From: Arion vulgaris
Lineage: Eukaryota; Mollusca; Gastropoda; Stylommatophora; Arionidae
Direction: 5' to 3'
Assembly: GCA_020796225.1 (NCBI GenBank)
Contig: CM036758.1
Location: 30,731,647 to 30,795,646 of the forward strand
Length of the DNA stretch: 64,000 nt
The first letter of the stretch is position 1. Every line of letters starts with the position of its first letter. Shown here in pieces: positions 1 through 10,499 of the stretch. Under the pieces are notes generated by a model that did no database searches, had not been told where the DNA came from, and worked only from the letters and a program-made list of their open reading frames with translations. The position numbers were made by a program, and so were the translations under genes.

Positions 1-120
1 CCCCCAACCTGGAGAAGCAGAAAGCCATATTTAGTTTGACCCCTCCTCAGTGACCTGTCCAGCCTGGGTGACCCAGCCAGGAACATAAGTTTCTGCTGTC
101 CTAGCCCACTGTATCACTAG
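1..120. repeat. Short dispersed repeat copy
   Basis: The stretch with CTGGAG..CAGGAAGCCATATTTAGT-type sequence and 'tgacccc..agtgacctg' recurs at about 34,070-34,135. It is therefore a dispersed repeat of unknown class. No coding sequence is seen. Confidence 0.4.
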
Positions 121-240
121 AGCATGCTAGCCTCCCCACCACTACAAGATAATGGCCTCATAGAGAGACAGTGGTATTTATTCATTAAGTATTCATTTTC
201 TTGACCAACGGTAAAAATAAAGAAATTAGAAGAAGACTAC

Positions 241-429
241 TAATGTAACAGTCATTCAATTCATAAAGAACAATAGATTAAATGGTTTGATCACCTGACA
301 AGAATTTCTTAGTATTCTCTACCACAGAGAACTACATGAAAAAATATAATGAAAACAGAACAAGAGGAAGGCCAGAAATGGAATGGCAGTATTAATAATA
401 TCTTTAGAGAAATGAATACCAAATTACAA
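241..429 (+). mobile_element. LINE 3' tail remnant
   Basis: The conceptual translation holds a broken version of the C-terminal LINE motif (F-I-K-E-Q-Q-I-K-W-F-G-H-L-T), here with stops. The DNA aligns with better copies at 10,150-10,480 and 27,890-28,170. It is a dead, 5'-truncated non-LTR retrotransposon end that leads directly into the tandem array at 430. Confidence 0.6.
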
Positions 430-712
430 AGTGCATTGCAGAAGCTCCTACATCCTCCCCAACATCTCACTGAGATACAATGGAGGAAGAGGAGAAGTTC
501 CTACATCTCCCCAATATCTCATCAGGTACAATGGAGGAAGAAGAAGAAGCTCCTTACATCTTCCTCCAACATCTCATCGAGGTACAATGGAGGAAGAGAA
601 GAAGAAGTTCCTTACATTCTCCCCCAATACCTCACTGAGATACAATGGAGGAAGAGAAGAAGTTCCTTACATCTCCCCCAATACCTCATTGAGATACAAT
701 GGAGGGTCTTAA
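430..712 (+). repeat. Tandem repeat, about 60-bp unit, LINE-derived
   Basis: About five imperfect copies of a unit 'gaagctcctacatc..ccccaacatctcactgagatacaatggaggaagag'. The unit matches the extreme 3' end of the LINE at 10,425-10,480 ('cacccccaacacttctataaagaag..ggtggaagagaag'). The array therefore looks like an amplified LINE 3' terminus. Open frames across it are a by-product of periodicity. Confidence 0.75.
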
Positions 713-968
713 TGATTGATTGGCTGTAACTTGGGCACATTAGCCTAAAACATTCATAGTTGTAGTATTGATGTGCCTTGACTTGGGCTTTCCAAGGCCT
801 AAAACATTCATTGCATCTCTGGGTCTCTGTTTACTGGGGTAGTTGTTGTATCTTGACTCTCAGTGAAAGCTGCGCTCACAGTTCACAGCCAATAGTTTAG
901 AGCTTTGTAAGTAACAGAAACCTAAAGCATTTATGTAGTATTGATATTCCTTGACTTGGTCTCCACAG

Positions 969-1068
969 AAGTCGAAGCCTATCTCGAGGAAGATCAAGGA
1001 AAAAATCCCACGTCAGAAGTCTAGATCGGCATGACAGACGACGACGGAGTGATTCGCTGAGTGACCAC
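969..1068 (+). CDS. Penultimate coding exon of unidentified Arg/Ser-rich protein
   Basis: Read with one leading base, this exon gives an Arg/Ser-rich stretch (begins SRSLSRGRSRKKS, contains DRHDRRRRSDSLSDH). It lies between a CCACAG acceptor and a GTAAGT donor and ends in phase 0. It joins in frame to the exon at 1,573. Alternating R/S resembles SR-type or centrosomal low-complexity tails. I do not recognise the protein. Upstream exons must lie left of the window, because nothing between 1 and 968 looks coding. Confidence 0.55.
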
Positions 1069-1572
1069 GTAAGTTAACAATTGTTGCCTAGCAATCTCAT
1101 ACATCCAGAATCTGTATAGAATTTTTGATGAATTCAGAACAGGTAGAATCTAGTTTTACAAAAACAATAAAAATTTGTATAAATAAGATTTGTAAAATGG
1201 CAAGACATTTCTACCAATGTGACTTAATCAAGATAAGAAACAATCAATCAATCAAGAAACAGAAAAACACACACAACCTTTTTTGTTTTCTTTTAAACTT
1301 GTTAATTTTAAAGTACAAATTTGTGAAATTTGTCTCTGTTTTATATGCTCTTGGCTGTGACAGGGTCTCATGATGAAATTAGTGACTATCTATTGTATTT
1401 TTGCTTTTTGCAATATTGTTGACATTAAAAGCATTGATTATGAAGTTGTATTGTCCAGTTTGTGATTTTATTTTTAATCAAGTTTTTCTTGACATGTCTT
1501 ATTTTATTCATAATGTTATTTTTAACCCCACTCTCCCCTTCCTTCCCTACCCCTCCTTTCTTTCAATAACAG

Positions 1573-1719
1573 TCTGATGTAGAGGAGACACGTCTTGAGA
1601 AAAGTTTGAACCTCTCTGAGGACATCGGTCATCTAACCAAGAAAATGCTCAGAACAGTCAGCGCTGAACTCAGGAAATCAAAAGATATGCAAAAAGAATT
1701 TGGTTCATCATTTTGGTGA
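1573..1719 (+). CDS. Terminal coding exon of the same unidentified gene
   Basis: It follows a pyrimidine-rich tract and 'aataacag' acceptor, reads 48 codons and stops at TGA 1,717. The peptide begins SDVEETRLEKSLNLSEDIG and ends KDMQKEFGSSFW. It is charged, has heptad-like leucine spacing suggesting a short helix or coiled coil, and ends in an aromatic residue. Composition and a poly(A) signal about 105 bases downstream support a real 3' end of a gene. The family is not recognised, so no function is proposed. Confidence 0.55.
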   Translation, partial: SDVEETRLEKSLNLSEDIGHLTKKMLRTVSAELRKSKDMQKEFGSSFW

Positions 1720-1824
1720 TTTAAGCTGGAGTACTGCATAAAATCTGGCCACTGATTGTATAGCAAGTAATGGCTGTGATAGTGATTGTGCGGTTAAGCC
1801 AATTTGTATTTACATATTTATATC

Positions 1825-1830
1825 AATAAA
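1825..1830 (+). promoter_or_regulatory. Poly(A) signal AATAAA
   Basis: AATAAA about 105 bases after the TGA at 1,717-1,719, followed by a GT-rich stretch (gtttggtgtagttttc). This is a normal arrangement for 3' end formation. Confidence 0.55.
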
Positions 1831-1940
1831 GTTTGGTGTAGTTTTCATAATCCTGGCAATGTACAACACTGTGTAGAGCTAAAACTGCCTTCTGTACCAC
1901 ACATTCAGCTCACTTTAATTATGATATTTCTTCTTATTCT

Positions 1941-2297
1941 TCACCCTTCACCCATAGGGAGACATAGGTCTGCAACCCAGGCCGTCCAAGTCTGCATATC
2001 CAAGTCCGCATATCCAAGGAATCTTTTCCAGATCTCTCCACTCTCTCCCCATTTTCTTGCATTCTGCCTCCAACTCCCTTTTCCAGGTGTTCCTGGGTCT
2101 TTCCTTACCACTATTACCCTGGGGATTCCATTGGATGCTGTCAGGGGTCTCCTCAGTGTGTGTCCTATCCGTCGCCACCTTCTGCTACTTATCTCTTGTT
2201 CCACCTGTTGTTGTCCTGTTCTATCCCTGTTTGTGGCCCTGTCATACCAGCATAGATAGAGTATCCTGAGCAGGCATCTTTTGATAAATGTCTGCAA
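1941..2297 (-). mobile_element. LINE C-terminal ORF remnant
   Basis: The minus-strand reading contains RRWRRIGHTLRRP followed by W-N-P-Q-G-N..G-K-E and R-N-T-W-K-R-E-L-E-A-E in a shifted frame. This is the characteristic tail of a LINE reverse transcriptase ORF (R-R-W-x-W-I-G-H-x-L-R, then GRPRxTWRR). Related tails occur at 13,400-13,660, 19,140-19,405 and 24,590-24,840. Frameshifted and inactive. Confidence 0.7.
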
Positions 2298-2869
2298 CTT
2301 TGTGATGTTCCCTTAAGTTGTTCTCCATGTCTCCAATCCATACAGGACAACCTTAACATTTGAGTTAAATATCATTAAATTACAGGTTGTAGTTTTATTC
2401 TTGATCATTCTTGAGATCCATATGTTCTTCAGAATGGCAAATGTTGATCTTGCCTTTTTAATTATGCTATATATATATGTGTGTGCTATTGTGTAATTTG
2501 TTGTTGTCTGAAACTGTAGCTTGCTCTGTATCTGGATTTGTGAGGAAAAGTTGTACTATTCGTCAACCTCACTCTCTCGTCCAGGACTATCTGTATCCAG
2601 AGGCAAGATAAGTCAAGACGACTGGAGATAATACCAGATAGAGTGAATGACAGGGCTTTCTAGATGCCTTGTTCACAATGTTCTGCTGTGATCCATCTGT
2701 CTAACAGTTGAACCAGCTAGTGGCCTCATCTGAGAAGTCAGTCGGATCCAGACTTCAAATGTATAGGTAGACAGGACCTAGCTTACCGATGATATGAGAC
2801 CCATCGGCTACCCTCACTTGGTTTAACTGCCAATGAGGCAATGTAACCTTTGTAGTTGCTGTCACCTGT

Positions 2870-3110
2870 GTGTTACTGGGGCCCATCATGGGAGCAAAGA
2901 ATAGTAACACTGCGACCTACAAGGCATGTCGTAAGAGGCGACTGAGGTAGGGAAGCTACCCTAGTAAATAAAAAGCATCGCAGAAATCAGATGTGCTGGT
3001 CAACTTGTAGGCGCATAACTGCCACAGCATACAATCACTCTTAGACTCGGATCACATACAGATCACAAAGAGTGGTTTAACAAGTGAAGCGTTCAAAGAA
3101 GAATGTAGTT
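2870..3110 (+). mobile_element. SINE-like repeat, family C variant
   Basis: Shares 'agcaaagaatagtaacactgcgacctacaaggcatgtc..gcgactgaggtaggg' and 'cacaaagagtgg' with copies at 14,895-15,145 (inverted) and 18,460-18,665. It is more distantly related to the set at 32,520, 35,455, 38,145 and 43,680. Confidence 0.6.
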
Positions 3111-3297
3111 GCTCTGCATGCTACAGACAAGAGTGTATATATAAATGTACATGTGTGTTGTCTGTATCAAATTTGTTACTACTTATTATGGAACAGTTTT
3201 GTGTGGAAAAACCAAATTAATGCCAAAAAAATAATTCGTTAGCTCACACAGCAACGATATTAACAAATGAGGACTCATTAGAAATATTAATGAACTT

Positions 3298-3540
3298 ATG
3301 GCTAAGTGGCTAAGCCTTTGTCTTGCGTTCTGAAGGTCGTTTGTTCGAATTTGGACCGTGACTTCTGTTCATGAGTGAATTTTTTCCAGAGACCCCTAGG
3401 ATTGTTGCCAGAGCTACGGAGTCCTTGCTTTATGTAGTATTCTCGGCAGGGGGTGTGCCATTTCTGTGGATAGGGACGGAGCCATATAGGGTAAAACCTG
3501 GCGCAATGAAGTCAATCCTTCGGCTATATACCCTTTTTAG
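3298..3540 (+). mobile_element. tRNA-derived SINE, family B
   Basis: The head has a pol III A box-like TGGCTAAGCC and a B box-like TTGTTCGAATTT about 40 bases later. A shared body follows (gagacccctaggattgttgc.., ..gccatttctg.., ..gagccatat). The same body recurs at 11,461, 36,290, 42,847, 44,995 and inverted at 52,165. No intact tRNA fold is expected. Confidence 0.7.
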
Positions 3541-4334
3541 ATGAATTTTAATATATGCATGTAGGGAAAGCTAACCCGAAACAAATGCTTGCAGAAAACG
3601 GATGCACCAGGCCGTAAGGCGCATAACATGATGCAACGACCCTCACAATGAGGAATGGGATAATGGATTCTACGGTCACCAATCTGCCTCGAAGATTTAG
3701 CCACGCAGTAAGAATGTCAGACCTACCATCACAAGGGTGGCTAAAACTTACTGCGGAAAGAGGTCGGCACAAACGGGGAACAGAAATCATAGGAATTATA
3801 TCCTACCGAACCGCCCCCAGTATGCAAACTTGAGAAGAAAGAGGTGACCCACTTACACCAGCTTCCAAGGCAAACTGGATGGTGTGACTGATAATCTGAC
3901 GCAGACGGCTGCCTTTATTAGAGAATCTGAAATCCCAATCTAGTGAGAATGCAGAAGAAGAATATATGCATGTGATAGGCTAATCATTTTTTTTTCTTGT
4001 TCTATTACCAAGTTACAGCATGGCGGTTAAAAATTGAAATTTTTTCCAATTTTTATTTTTCGTTTACCCACTATGCCTAACACGGTGTCTCTGACTGATT
4101 TTTGCATGGAGACTTGCTTTCCTTATCACAAGTGTCCACCGCCATTCAAGTGAATCTTACTCTTATCTCAGAGGTACTTGTAATTTAGATTGCCAAGTAA
4201 AGGATCATAGTTTCCTGTAGTCCTCAGGCTGTGTAAACATCGAGAATTTTTGATCCATGCTAGCAAGCCCCAGAATTTCCCCAGCATGTAGTCACTAGTG
4301 CAGTGCATTATCAGCGACGCTACCCCCTAGATTT

Positions 4335-4800
4335 ATGTTAAGTCTATTCTTATGGTCATTTTATTACACACTGGCGTTGACACGGTACCTACCAACTGGC
4401 ACTATTACTACAACACCCAAGAATCAAGATGAAAGTAAAAAGACAGATGATAAAAAGTATTTTCCTACCAATACTTTGTTAGAAGTGCCAAACTTGGTCC
4501 CTGACAGCAACACACCACAGAAAGCTCACCACATGTGAAGTGAAAGGCCTGAGGAAGGCGTTTGGGGTCACCAGGAAAGATAGACTACAAAACGAGGACA
4601 TCAGAATCAGAGTGAGCATAACTTCATGCACTGAATACATTGAAAGACAACAATTGCATTGATTCTGACATTTAATGAGAATGGAATACAACCAATCACC
4701 AATAACAGCATACAATAAAAAAAAGGTCAGGAAAACCAAGAAAAGATGGATAGGCAATATCAAGTCCACACTAAATAAACATGGATATAACACAAGGGCG
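4335..4800 (+). mobile_element. LINE C-terminal ORF remnant
   Basis: Frameshifted translation matches the LINE tail order seen more fully at 40,400-40,750 (minus): L-x-C-x-S-E-T-W-T-L, T-T-C-E-V/M-K-C-L-R-K, G-V-T-R-K-D-R-x-x-N-E-D-I-R, Y-I-E-R-Q-Q, then R-K-T-K-K-R-W-I. Many indels; inactive. Confidence 0.65.
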
Positions 4801-4929
4801 ACTCATCTGACCCTGTGTGTTGCGACTCACGTAAATTAAAGCTACCACCACTACACTTAATGGCAAGAGCGGACAGGCACCTCATCTGACCCTGTAACAG
4901 GAATTAGAGCTCCCACACGGGGGACTGCC

Positions 4930-5260
4930 TAGAGTAGTTGATAGTAGCTCGGCCTGCTAGCTGTGAGACGCCTCATAGCTCGGGTTCGAACCTACTGTCC
5001 GGCATTTGTTCGAGTCCCTGGTCTTACTCAGGACGATAACGTGAGTACCTCTGAAGTCGGAGAAAATCTGCCTGTATGGCGAGGAATACTAATTACGAGT
5101 ACATTGAGCACACGGCTGCCAGTGTAAAGTAATTTACAATGTGCACGCTGCTGCCATTGTAAGAAATTGGGAAAAAACGGATTTTCACGAAAAATCAGTT
5201 TCAGAGATGAAACTTCGTCTGAGTTGAAAGCGGACGAAAGAAAGAAAGAAGAAAGAGCTC
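4930..5260 (+). mobile_element. tRNA-derived SINE, family E
   Basis: The head 4,939-5,005 contains GTAGCTCGGCCTGCTAG (A box-like) and CGGGTTCGAACC (a strong B box). The body 'ctctgaagtcggagaaaatctgcctgtatggcgagg' recurs at about 35,950-36,000. Flanking material has a GAAA-rich tail near 5,235. The best internal pol III promoter in the window, but embedded in a repeat body rather than a free tRNA gene. Confidence 0.6.
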
Positions 5261-5544
5261 CCACACAAGAGTGGACAACCAATTCCATCATCCACCAGGG
5301 GAAAGACAATAGTTGACAAGGAGGACACTATTCTATTTCTTATTTGTTCTCATCTGTTGTGATGTGTATGTGAAATATTTCTATGTAATATAATTGAAAT
5401 TAATGTTGGTTAATATATCCACCATATATCATGGGTTGTATTAGTTATCCATATATTATACAAATATTACTATGCATATCTCTGTTGGTACAACTGCTAA
5501 TATATATATATATACATAAATGCTGTTCACATGCACTTTATGTA

Positions 5545-6497
5545 CAGGCGCATTGAAAAGTAATGCCTCCAAGTCCATAACTTTGTTAATATACATAATT
5601 TACAAATGAAACATACATTTTCAGAAAGCTTGAGATGTCCACTACACAATAGAGTCATTATTTTTCGACATAGTCACCTCCACGTTCCAGACACACACGC
5701 CAACGTCGAACTAGTTGTTGCATCCAGTCGAAGAAAAAATCTGATGACATCAGGCGTGTCAGGAACACCTGATGCGATATGAACGAGAAGGCGATGCCTT
5801 TATCTGTCGAATTGTCACTGGCGATGAGTCATGGGTGCATCATTACGACCCTGAAAACAAGCGCCAGTCTATGGAATACAGGCACAAAAACTCACCCACC
5901 CCAAAAATTCAAAACTGTCGTCAGCGGAAAGTTTTGATGACCATTTTGGGACTGTCAGGCGTAATCCACACATAATTTTTGGAACGCGGCAATACTGTCA
6001 ATTCTGATCGGTATGTGGAAACGATGAAGAAACTACGGGCAAGACTGCTACGTGTTCGTCCTGGAAAACACGCAGTCCTTCAACATGACAATGCTCGTCC
6101 ACACACCAGTAGACAAACAGCGGCAGCATTAGAGCGTCTCAATTTTGACGACATTTTAGAGCACCCACCATATAGCCCCGATTTGGCACCTTGTGACTTT
6201 TTCCTGTTCCCAAAGCTCAAGGAACATCTCAAGGGAAACAGATATGCTTCTGACGAGGATGTGGCAGCAGATGTGCGTACCTGGCTTCGTGAAAAATCAT
6301 CAGATTTTTTCTTCGGGATGCAACAACTAGTTCGACGTTGGCGTGTGTGTGTGGAACGTGGAGGTGACTATGTCGAAAAATAATGACTCTATTGTGTAGT
6401 GGACATCTCAAGCGTTCTGAAAATGTATGTTTCATTTGTAAATTATGTATATTAACAAAGTTATGGACTTGGAGGCATTACTTTTCAATGCGCCTCG
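5545..6497 (+). mobile_element. Mariner-family DNA transposon with about 200-bp inverted ends
   Basis: Flanked by TA on both sides (5,543-5,544 and 6,498-6,499), the mariner target duplication. Ends read cAGGCGCATTGAAAAGTAAT and its inverse. The left arm (5,545-5,747) and right arm (6,297-6,497) are inverted copies about 200 bp long. The right arm includes the last 29 or so codons of the transposase, so the left arm carries an inverted copy of coding sequence. Total length of 953 bp is shorter than a typical mariner of about 1.3 kb, and the N-terminal half of the transposase is gone. Non-autonomous. Confidence 0.88.
5772..6383 (+). pseudogene. Mariner transposase, C-terminal catalytic part
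   Basis: The reading frame carries the mariner catalytic signatures in order: TGDESWVHHYDPE (first Asp), VLQHDNARPHTS (second Asp) and HPPYSPDLAPCDFFLFPKLK (third Asp). One in-frame TAA at 5,973-5,975 splits an otherwise open frame, just before FLERGNTVNSDRY. I count 35 residues between the second and third Asp, where canonical mariner has 34. The DNA-binding helix-turn-helix half is missing because the left part was replaced by an inverted copy of the right end. Not functional alone; its ends might be recognised by a related enzyme. Confidence 0.88.
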
Positions 6498-6560
6498 TAT
6501 ATTTATTTATAACTTGTCTGGAGTGTTATGATGATATTTCTTATATAACTGATTACTTGT

Positions 6561-7150
6561 TTAGTTTAGTCTACGGTTCATCATCACTGTACATTGAAAC
6601 AATTAATTCATAAGTGTTCCGATATCTTCCTCAGTATGTCTCTCAGCGTGTGGCAACTAACGACACCAGATTAGTCTAGTTGTAAGATCATCATCACTGT
6701 ACATCGAAATAATTAATTCATAAGTGTTCCGATATCTTCCTCAGTATGTCTCTCAGCATGTGGCAACTAACAACATCAGATTAGTCTAGTTGTCAGATCA
6801 TCATCACTGTACATCGAAATAATTAATTCATAAGCGTTCCGATATCTTCCACAGTATGTCTCTCAACATGTGGCAACTAGCAACATCAGATTGGTTTAGT
6901 TATCAGATCATCATCACTGCACATCAAACCATTTAGTCCATAAGTGCTAAATCTCCTCCTCGGTATGTCTCTCAGTGTGTGGCAACTAACGACACCAGTT
7001 CTATGTTGGTTTACTATTCTTCTTTGACTTCCAGTATAGTGCTCTTGTCTAACTACCCCACATTTGACTTGGTATTCTTGCAGTCTGGTTAGGGTTGTAG
7101 ATTCACTACCATTACTTGAATCATTTACACATCCTCTGCCTTAGGAAATT
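6561..7150 (-). repeat. LINE 3' UTR with four 110-bp tandem units
   Basis: Units start at 6,561, 6,671, 6,781 and 6,891 (ttagtctagttgt.agatcatcatcactgtac..). The sequence after 7,000 (ttctatgttggtttac..cttgcagtctggttag) matches 39,500-39,650, which lies 3' of an I-clade RNase H on the minus strand. This is thus the 3' UTR of the same LINE family, with one segment amplified. Confidence 0.65.
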
Positions 7151-7369
7151 CAGAATATATATGTATGTCTGTCTTATTCATGTAGCATGCGCATTGCAAA
7201 TCATCACTTTCAGTTACAGCCTGACTGACAGATTCCCAATGTCTAACCAGTTCTCCAACCACCTCCATTGTCATGTTCAATGTTTCTGTAATGTTCTCTT
7301 GCCACTATCTTCTTAGTTATCCCCCGACTCATCTTCCGTTATGCTATATGCTCTCCATTATGCTCTGTC

Positions 7370-7960
7370 TTCTTCTTCTTCTACCCTTTGCCCTAAAGAA
7401 GGCATAGGTCCCCATAAGGCCTTGCAAACTCTCATGCACTTGCTTGCGGTTTTATAGCTCAGTGTTTTTTACTGGATGGAGTAGCTAATCCCTCGCCAAA
7501 CTTCCATTTCGACGTATATGGTATGTGGTAGGTATTAGTGGTTCTATTGTTTACCCTGATTTTGGTCCCAGGTAACCACACAGCAACTGATTTGTATGAT
7601 GAATCATCTTTGACTCATTACTGGACAGGAGAGATGTGTAGGCGCATGTGCTGAGATTCTCATTGTCTATATTGCGATCAGGTCTCATATCAGACATGTA
7701 TGCACCTACCCTTCTACCAATTCCAAGTAGCTCTCCTGCGATCCCTACACGCTTAGCCAGACATTGGTATGTTATCAGGGCCACCACTTGGAGGTAGGGT
7801 AGGATCTTGATCAGTGCCAGCTCTCTGACTCTGGCACCACTGTATATCCTTACATTTTTGTGCCAGGCTGCCTCCATTATTGCTATTTTTGAAACCACTG
7901 TGACCCAAATATTTCACTTTCTGATATTGTTTATGATCCAATGTTTATGGATTCTTTAGA
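7370..7960. other. Dispersed repeat sequence, class unclear
   Basis: Contains an (ttc)n-like start and 'gtattagtggttctattgtttaccctgattttggtcccaggtaacc', resembling the tail of SINE family C. The rest (7,960-8,680) shows no coding signal I can support. Confidence 0.3.
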
Positions 7961-8689
7961 TCATGTAAATAAAAGAAAATTTTCCGTAGCCTTTTCAGGA
8001 CTTAGGTAATGAAGGCTCACCTTTGAGAGATGAGCACCTAACTTCTAAGCCACAGAACCCCCTTGTCATCACAAGAAAGATGTATGTCCTTGGAAGTTTT
8101 ATTTTTGTTTCTTTGCTTGTTTTATGCCATATATTCTTCTTCATATTAATTACTTTTTCACAATAGACGATGTGATTTAGCACAGAACAAAAATTATGTA
8201 ACGCAAAATGTATTCCCTTATGAGACAATGAGGTCAATGATATTGAATGAATTTTTTCATTGCTATGATTAGTCTCCTTCAGCAGGTGGTGGATGAATGA
8301 GGGAGCAGCCGACAGAGTGTCAATGGTTACGGTCTCAAAACTCATGATGGTAGTCAGAGGATCTCTGTAATAGAGACAATGGCTACGATCATGGACCAGT
8401 ATGGTCACTGCCAGGAAGGAAAGCAATGGTAGACTACCTTCCAAGACAATGCCTAGAAAACCCTAACAATAACTGTTGGGGTGGCAAAGTTCTGCTCAGA
8501 ACAAACTATTTGATGATGAGTCTCCTTCTGAATTATTTTGTAGAGTCTCTATTGTTGTTAATTTACGGATTCCAAAAATTTGAAATGTGCATTGTTATTT
8601 GTTTATGTTATAATCCTGTGGGATATTAAATGTGATATATTGGAGAAATTCTGTGTTGAAATTGGACATGAACAATCACTGGCAAAATT

Positions 8690-8973
8690 ATGGAGATTGT
8701 ACCGCAGCATGTCGGTGGGAGACCTTTTTCAATGCATGATCGGACTATGAACATTAGGATAATTTTGAAGATAGATGAAGAGAGGGGTGAGGCATTCTTG
8801 CATAATTTTATTCTCCAGAAAGAAAAGAAAGACAGAGATGAGTGTAAGAGGATGCAACATATGCATGAGATGCAAACTGTCATAGATGACGATATAGAAT
8901 ACATTTCTGTCGATAATATCAAATCCATACTAAAGACATGTTTTAATACAGCACCTGGACCTAATGGTGTTAG
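8690..8973 (+). mobile_element. LINE reverse transcriptase fragment (N-terminal of RT)
   Basis: The open frame ends with DNIKSILKTCFNTAPGPNG, the conserved block just before RT motif 1 in many LINEs (..K..K..APGPDGI). It is preceded by a charged linker (LQKEKKDRDECKRM). Only this short piece survives. Confidence 0.6.
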
Positions 8974-9007
8974 GTATGTCTGATGGTGATAAGTAAAAAG
9001 TAAGTAA

Positions 9008-9275
9008 GTAAAGGAACCCTTTCATACCTCGTGGTATATAGGTCAATACAGTGTTAGGCCTGTATTTTCATTGACCGTCGGCACACGATGGGTGATGTGG
9101 TCAGCATCACGCGGCCGCCTTTACTTTCCCAGAGCATGTCTGGTACCCAGTTGAGGCTGGGTCGACCTGAGAGCCGTCGCGGTCGGGAAAAATTCCACGC
9201 ACATTGCGGGAGCTGAACCCAGACCACCAGCCTTGCGGAGCGAGTTCACTAACAACTACGCTACAGCGGCTCTCG
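9008..9275 (-). mobile_element. tRNA-derived SINE, family A
   Basis: Read on the minus strand it starts GAGCCGCTGTAGCGTAGTTG (A box region) and has GGGTTCAGCTCCCG (B box), then a body ending 'ggtatgaaagggttccttta' and a (TACT)n-like tail. A closely similar copy lies at 48,352-48,627. Similarity over about 270 bp suggests recent activity. Confidence 0.8.
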
Positions 9276-9719
9276 ATGGTGATAAGTACAGTCACTTAAA
9301 ATGTCTGGAGGAAAAAGATCTTATTGAACTATAGGCGTTAAGGAACTGGTAGTTATAAAACTGGAGTAGTGAAGTGGTTAGAAAGATTGCATTGTTTAGC
9401 AACTGAAATCAGTTTGTATAGACATTCTTCCAGTAGTAGACATATCTGAAATTGGGTTACTTAGTAAAGTAAGATATGGATGTAGGGAACTAATCACTAA
9501 TCAAAAAATGAATCTTAATTTTGGAATACTGTAATGCCTTTACCACTTCACACTGTTATGTCATAACATGCAATTATATTACCTCATTTAAGAAATAAAT
9601 AATGCAAATATATATGTTCATGTTTTATTTCATACAAAATGAAGGGATGAAACTGGTGTCAATTCAATGGGAAATAGACAACTGAAAGATTTGAACTGCA
9701 GATGATCAGTTATATGAGA

Positions 9720-10090
9720 AATATCATCAAAGCACTCTGGATATGTCTATAGGTGCTCCGATCCTCGGTTCAACAAATCAATCAGCCCAACGTCAGTTCA
9801 ATGTTGATTAATTAATCTTTTTGCATATTTCATATGTTGTTCTTTTTTAGGCTGTACCAATATCGACACCAATCTCTCTCAATCTGGTCAGTGAGTGGGA
9901 TTCACAACCCTGAAACTCTTCTCTTCTGACTCTGAATGCGTAAATAATGTTATTTCGGTCCATTGCAGTTCCCTTTGATATCATAGCCAAGCCAGCCAAT
10001 CTATCTTGTTCATTACCCCTGGCTCCTGTGTGCCCAGTGACAAAAATGAAGATTTCTCTGATCCATGTCTGTAGCAGTACCTCCGTCCAG
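9720..10090 (-). mobile_element. I-clade LINE RNase H and 3' UTR remnant
   Basis: The minus frame has SMSMIRKVKTGRRYCYRHG, matching SDSMSMLRKIETGWARRHW of the better copy at 39,656-39,955. Downstream, 'aagcactctggatatgtctataggtgctccgatc' is the shared 3' UTR repeat. Degenerate. Confidence 0.6.
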
Positions 10091-10092
10091 TT

Positions 10093-10480
10093 TTGACTTT
10101 ACGAATCATACTCATGGAGTATGCAGGTGTGACAAGAAGAGCTGCAGGTGTGACAATAAGAGACAAAATTAGAAATGAAGAAATCAGGAGACTGGATGTG
10201 AAACCAGTTATGCAATTCATAAAAGAACAACAGATTAAATGGTTTGGACACCTGACCAGAATGCCCTGGTATCGCCTACTACAGAGAGCCACACAGAAAA
10301 GTATAATGAGTACAAGGCAAGAGGAAGACCACGCAAAGATGGAGCGACGGCATCAAGAACAGCCTTACAAAATGAATATCAGCTTACAAAGTGCCTTAAA
10401 AAAAGCACTCACAAGATCACTACGTTTCACCCCCAACACTTCTATAAAGAAGTAAATGGTGGAAGAGAAGAAGAAGACTC
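10093..10480 (+). mobile_element. LINE C-terminal ORF tail and 3' end
   Basis: Contains GVTIRDKIRNEEIRRLDVKP, FIKEQQIKWFGHLTRMPW and, after a frameshift, ARGRPRKDG. This is the standard LINE C-terminal order (R-N-E-E-I-R, K-W-F-G-H-x-x-R-M, G-R-P-R-K). It ends in a GAAGAAG-rich 3' terminus that is the source-type sequence of the 430-712 array. Confidence 0.8.
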
Positions 10481-10499
10481 ATGGAGTCACTGAGTATGA

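Noticed and set aside
349..729. A 126-codon open frame
   Set aside because: It runs through a tandem array derived from a LINE 3' end; the protein is just the repeat read through, in more than one frame.
1804..2259. 151-codon plus-strand ORF
   Set aside because: It overlaps the poly(A) signal and is antisense to a LINE tail with diagnostic motifs.
4939..5005. tRNA gene
   Set aside because: A and B boxes are good, but the sequence is the head of a dispersed SINE and does not form a clear tRNA. Heads at 42,850, 9,210, 25,100 and 48,560 were rejected likewise.
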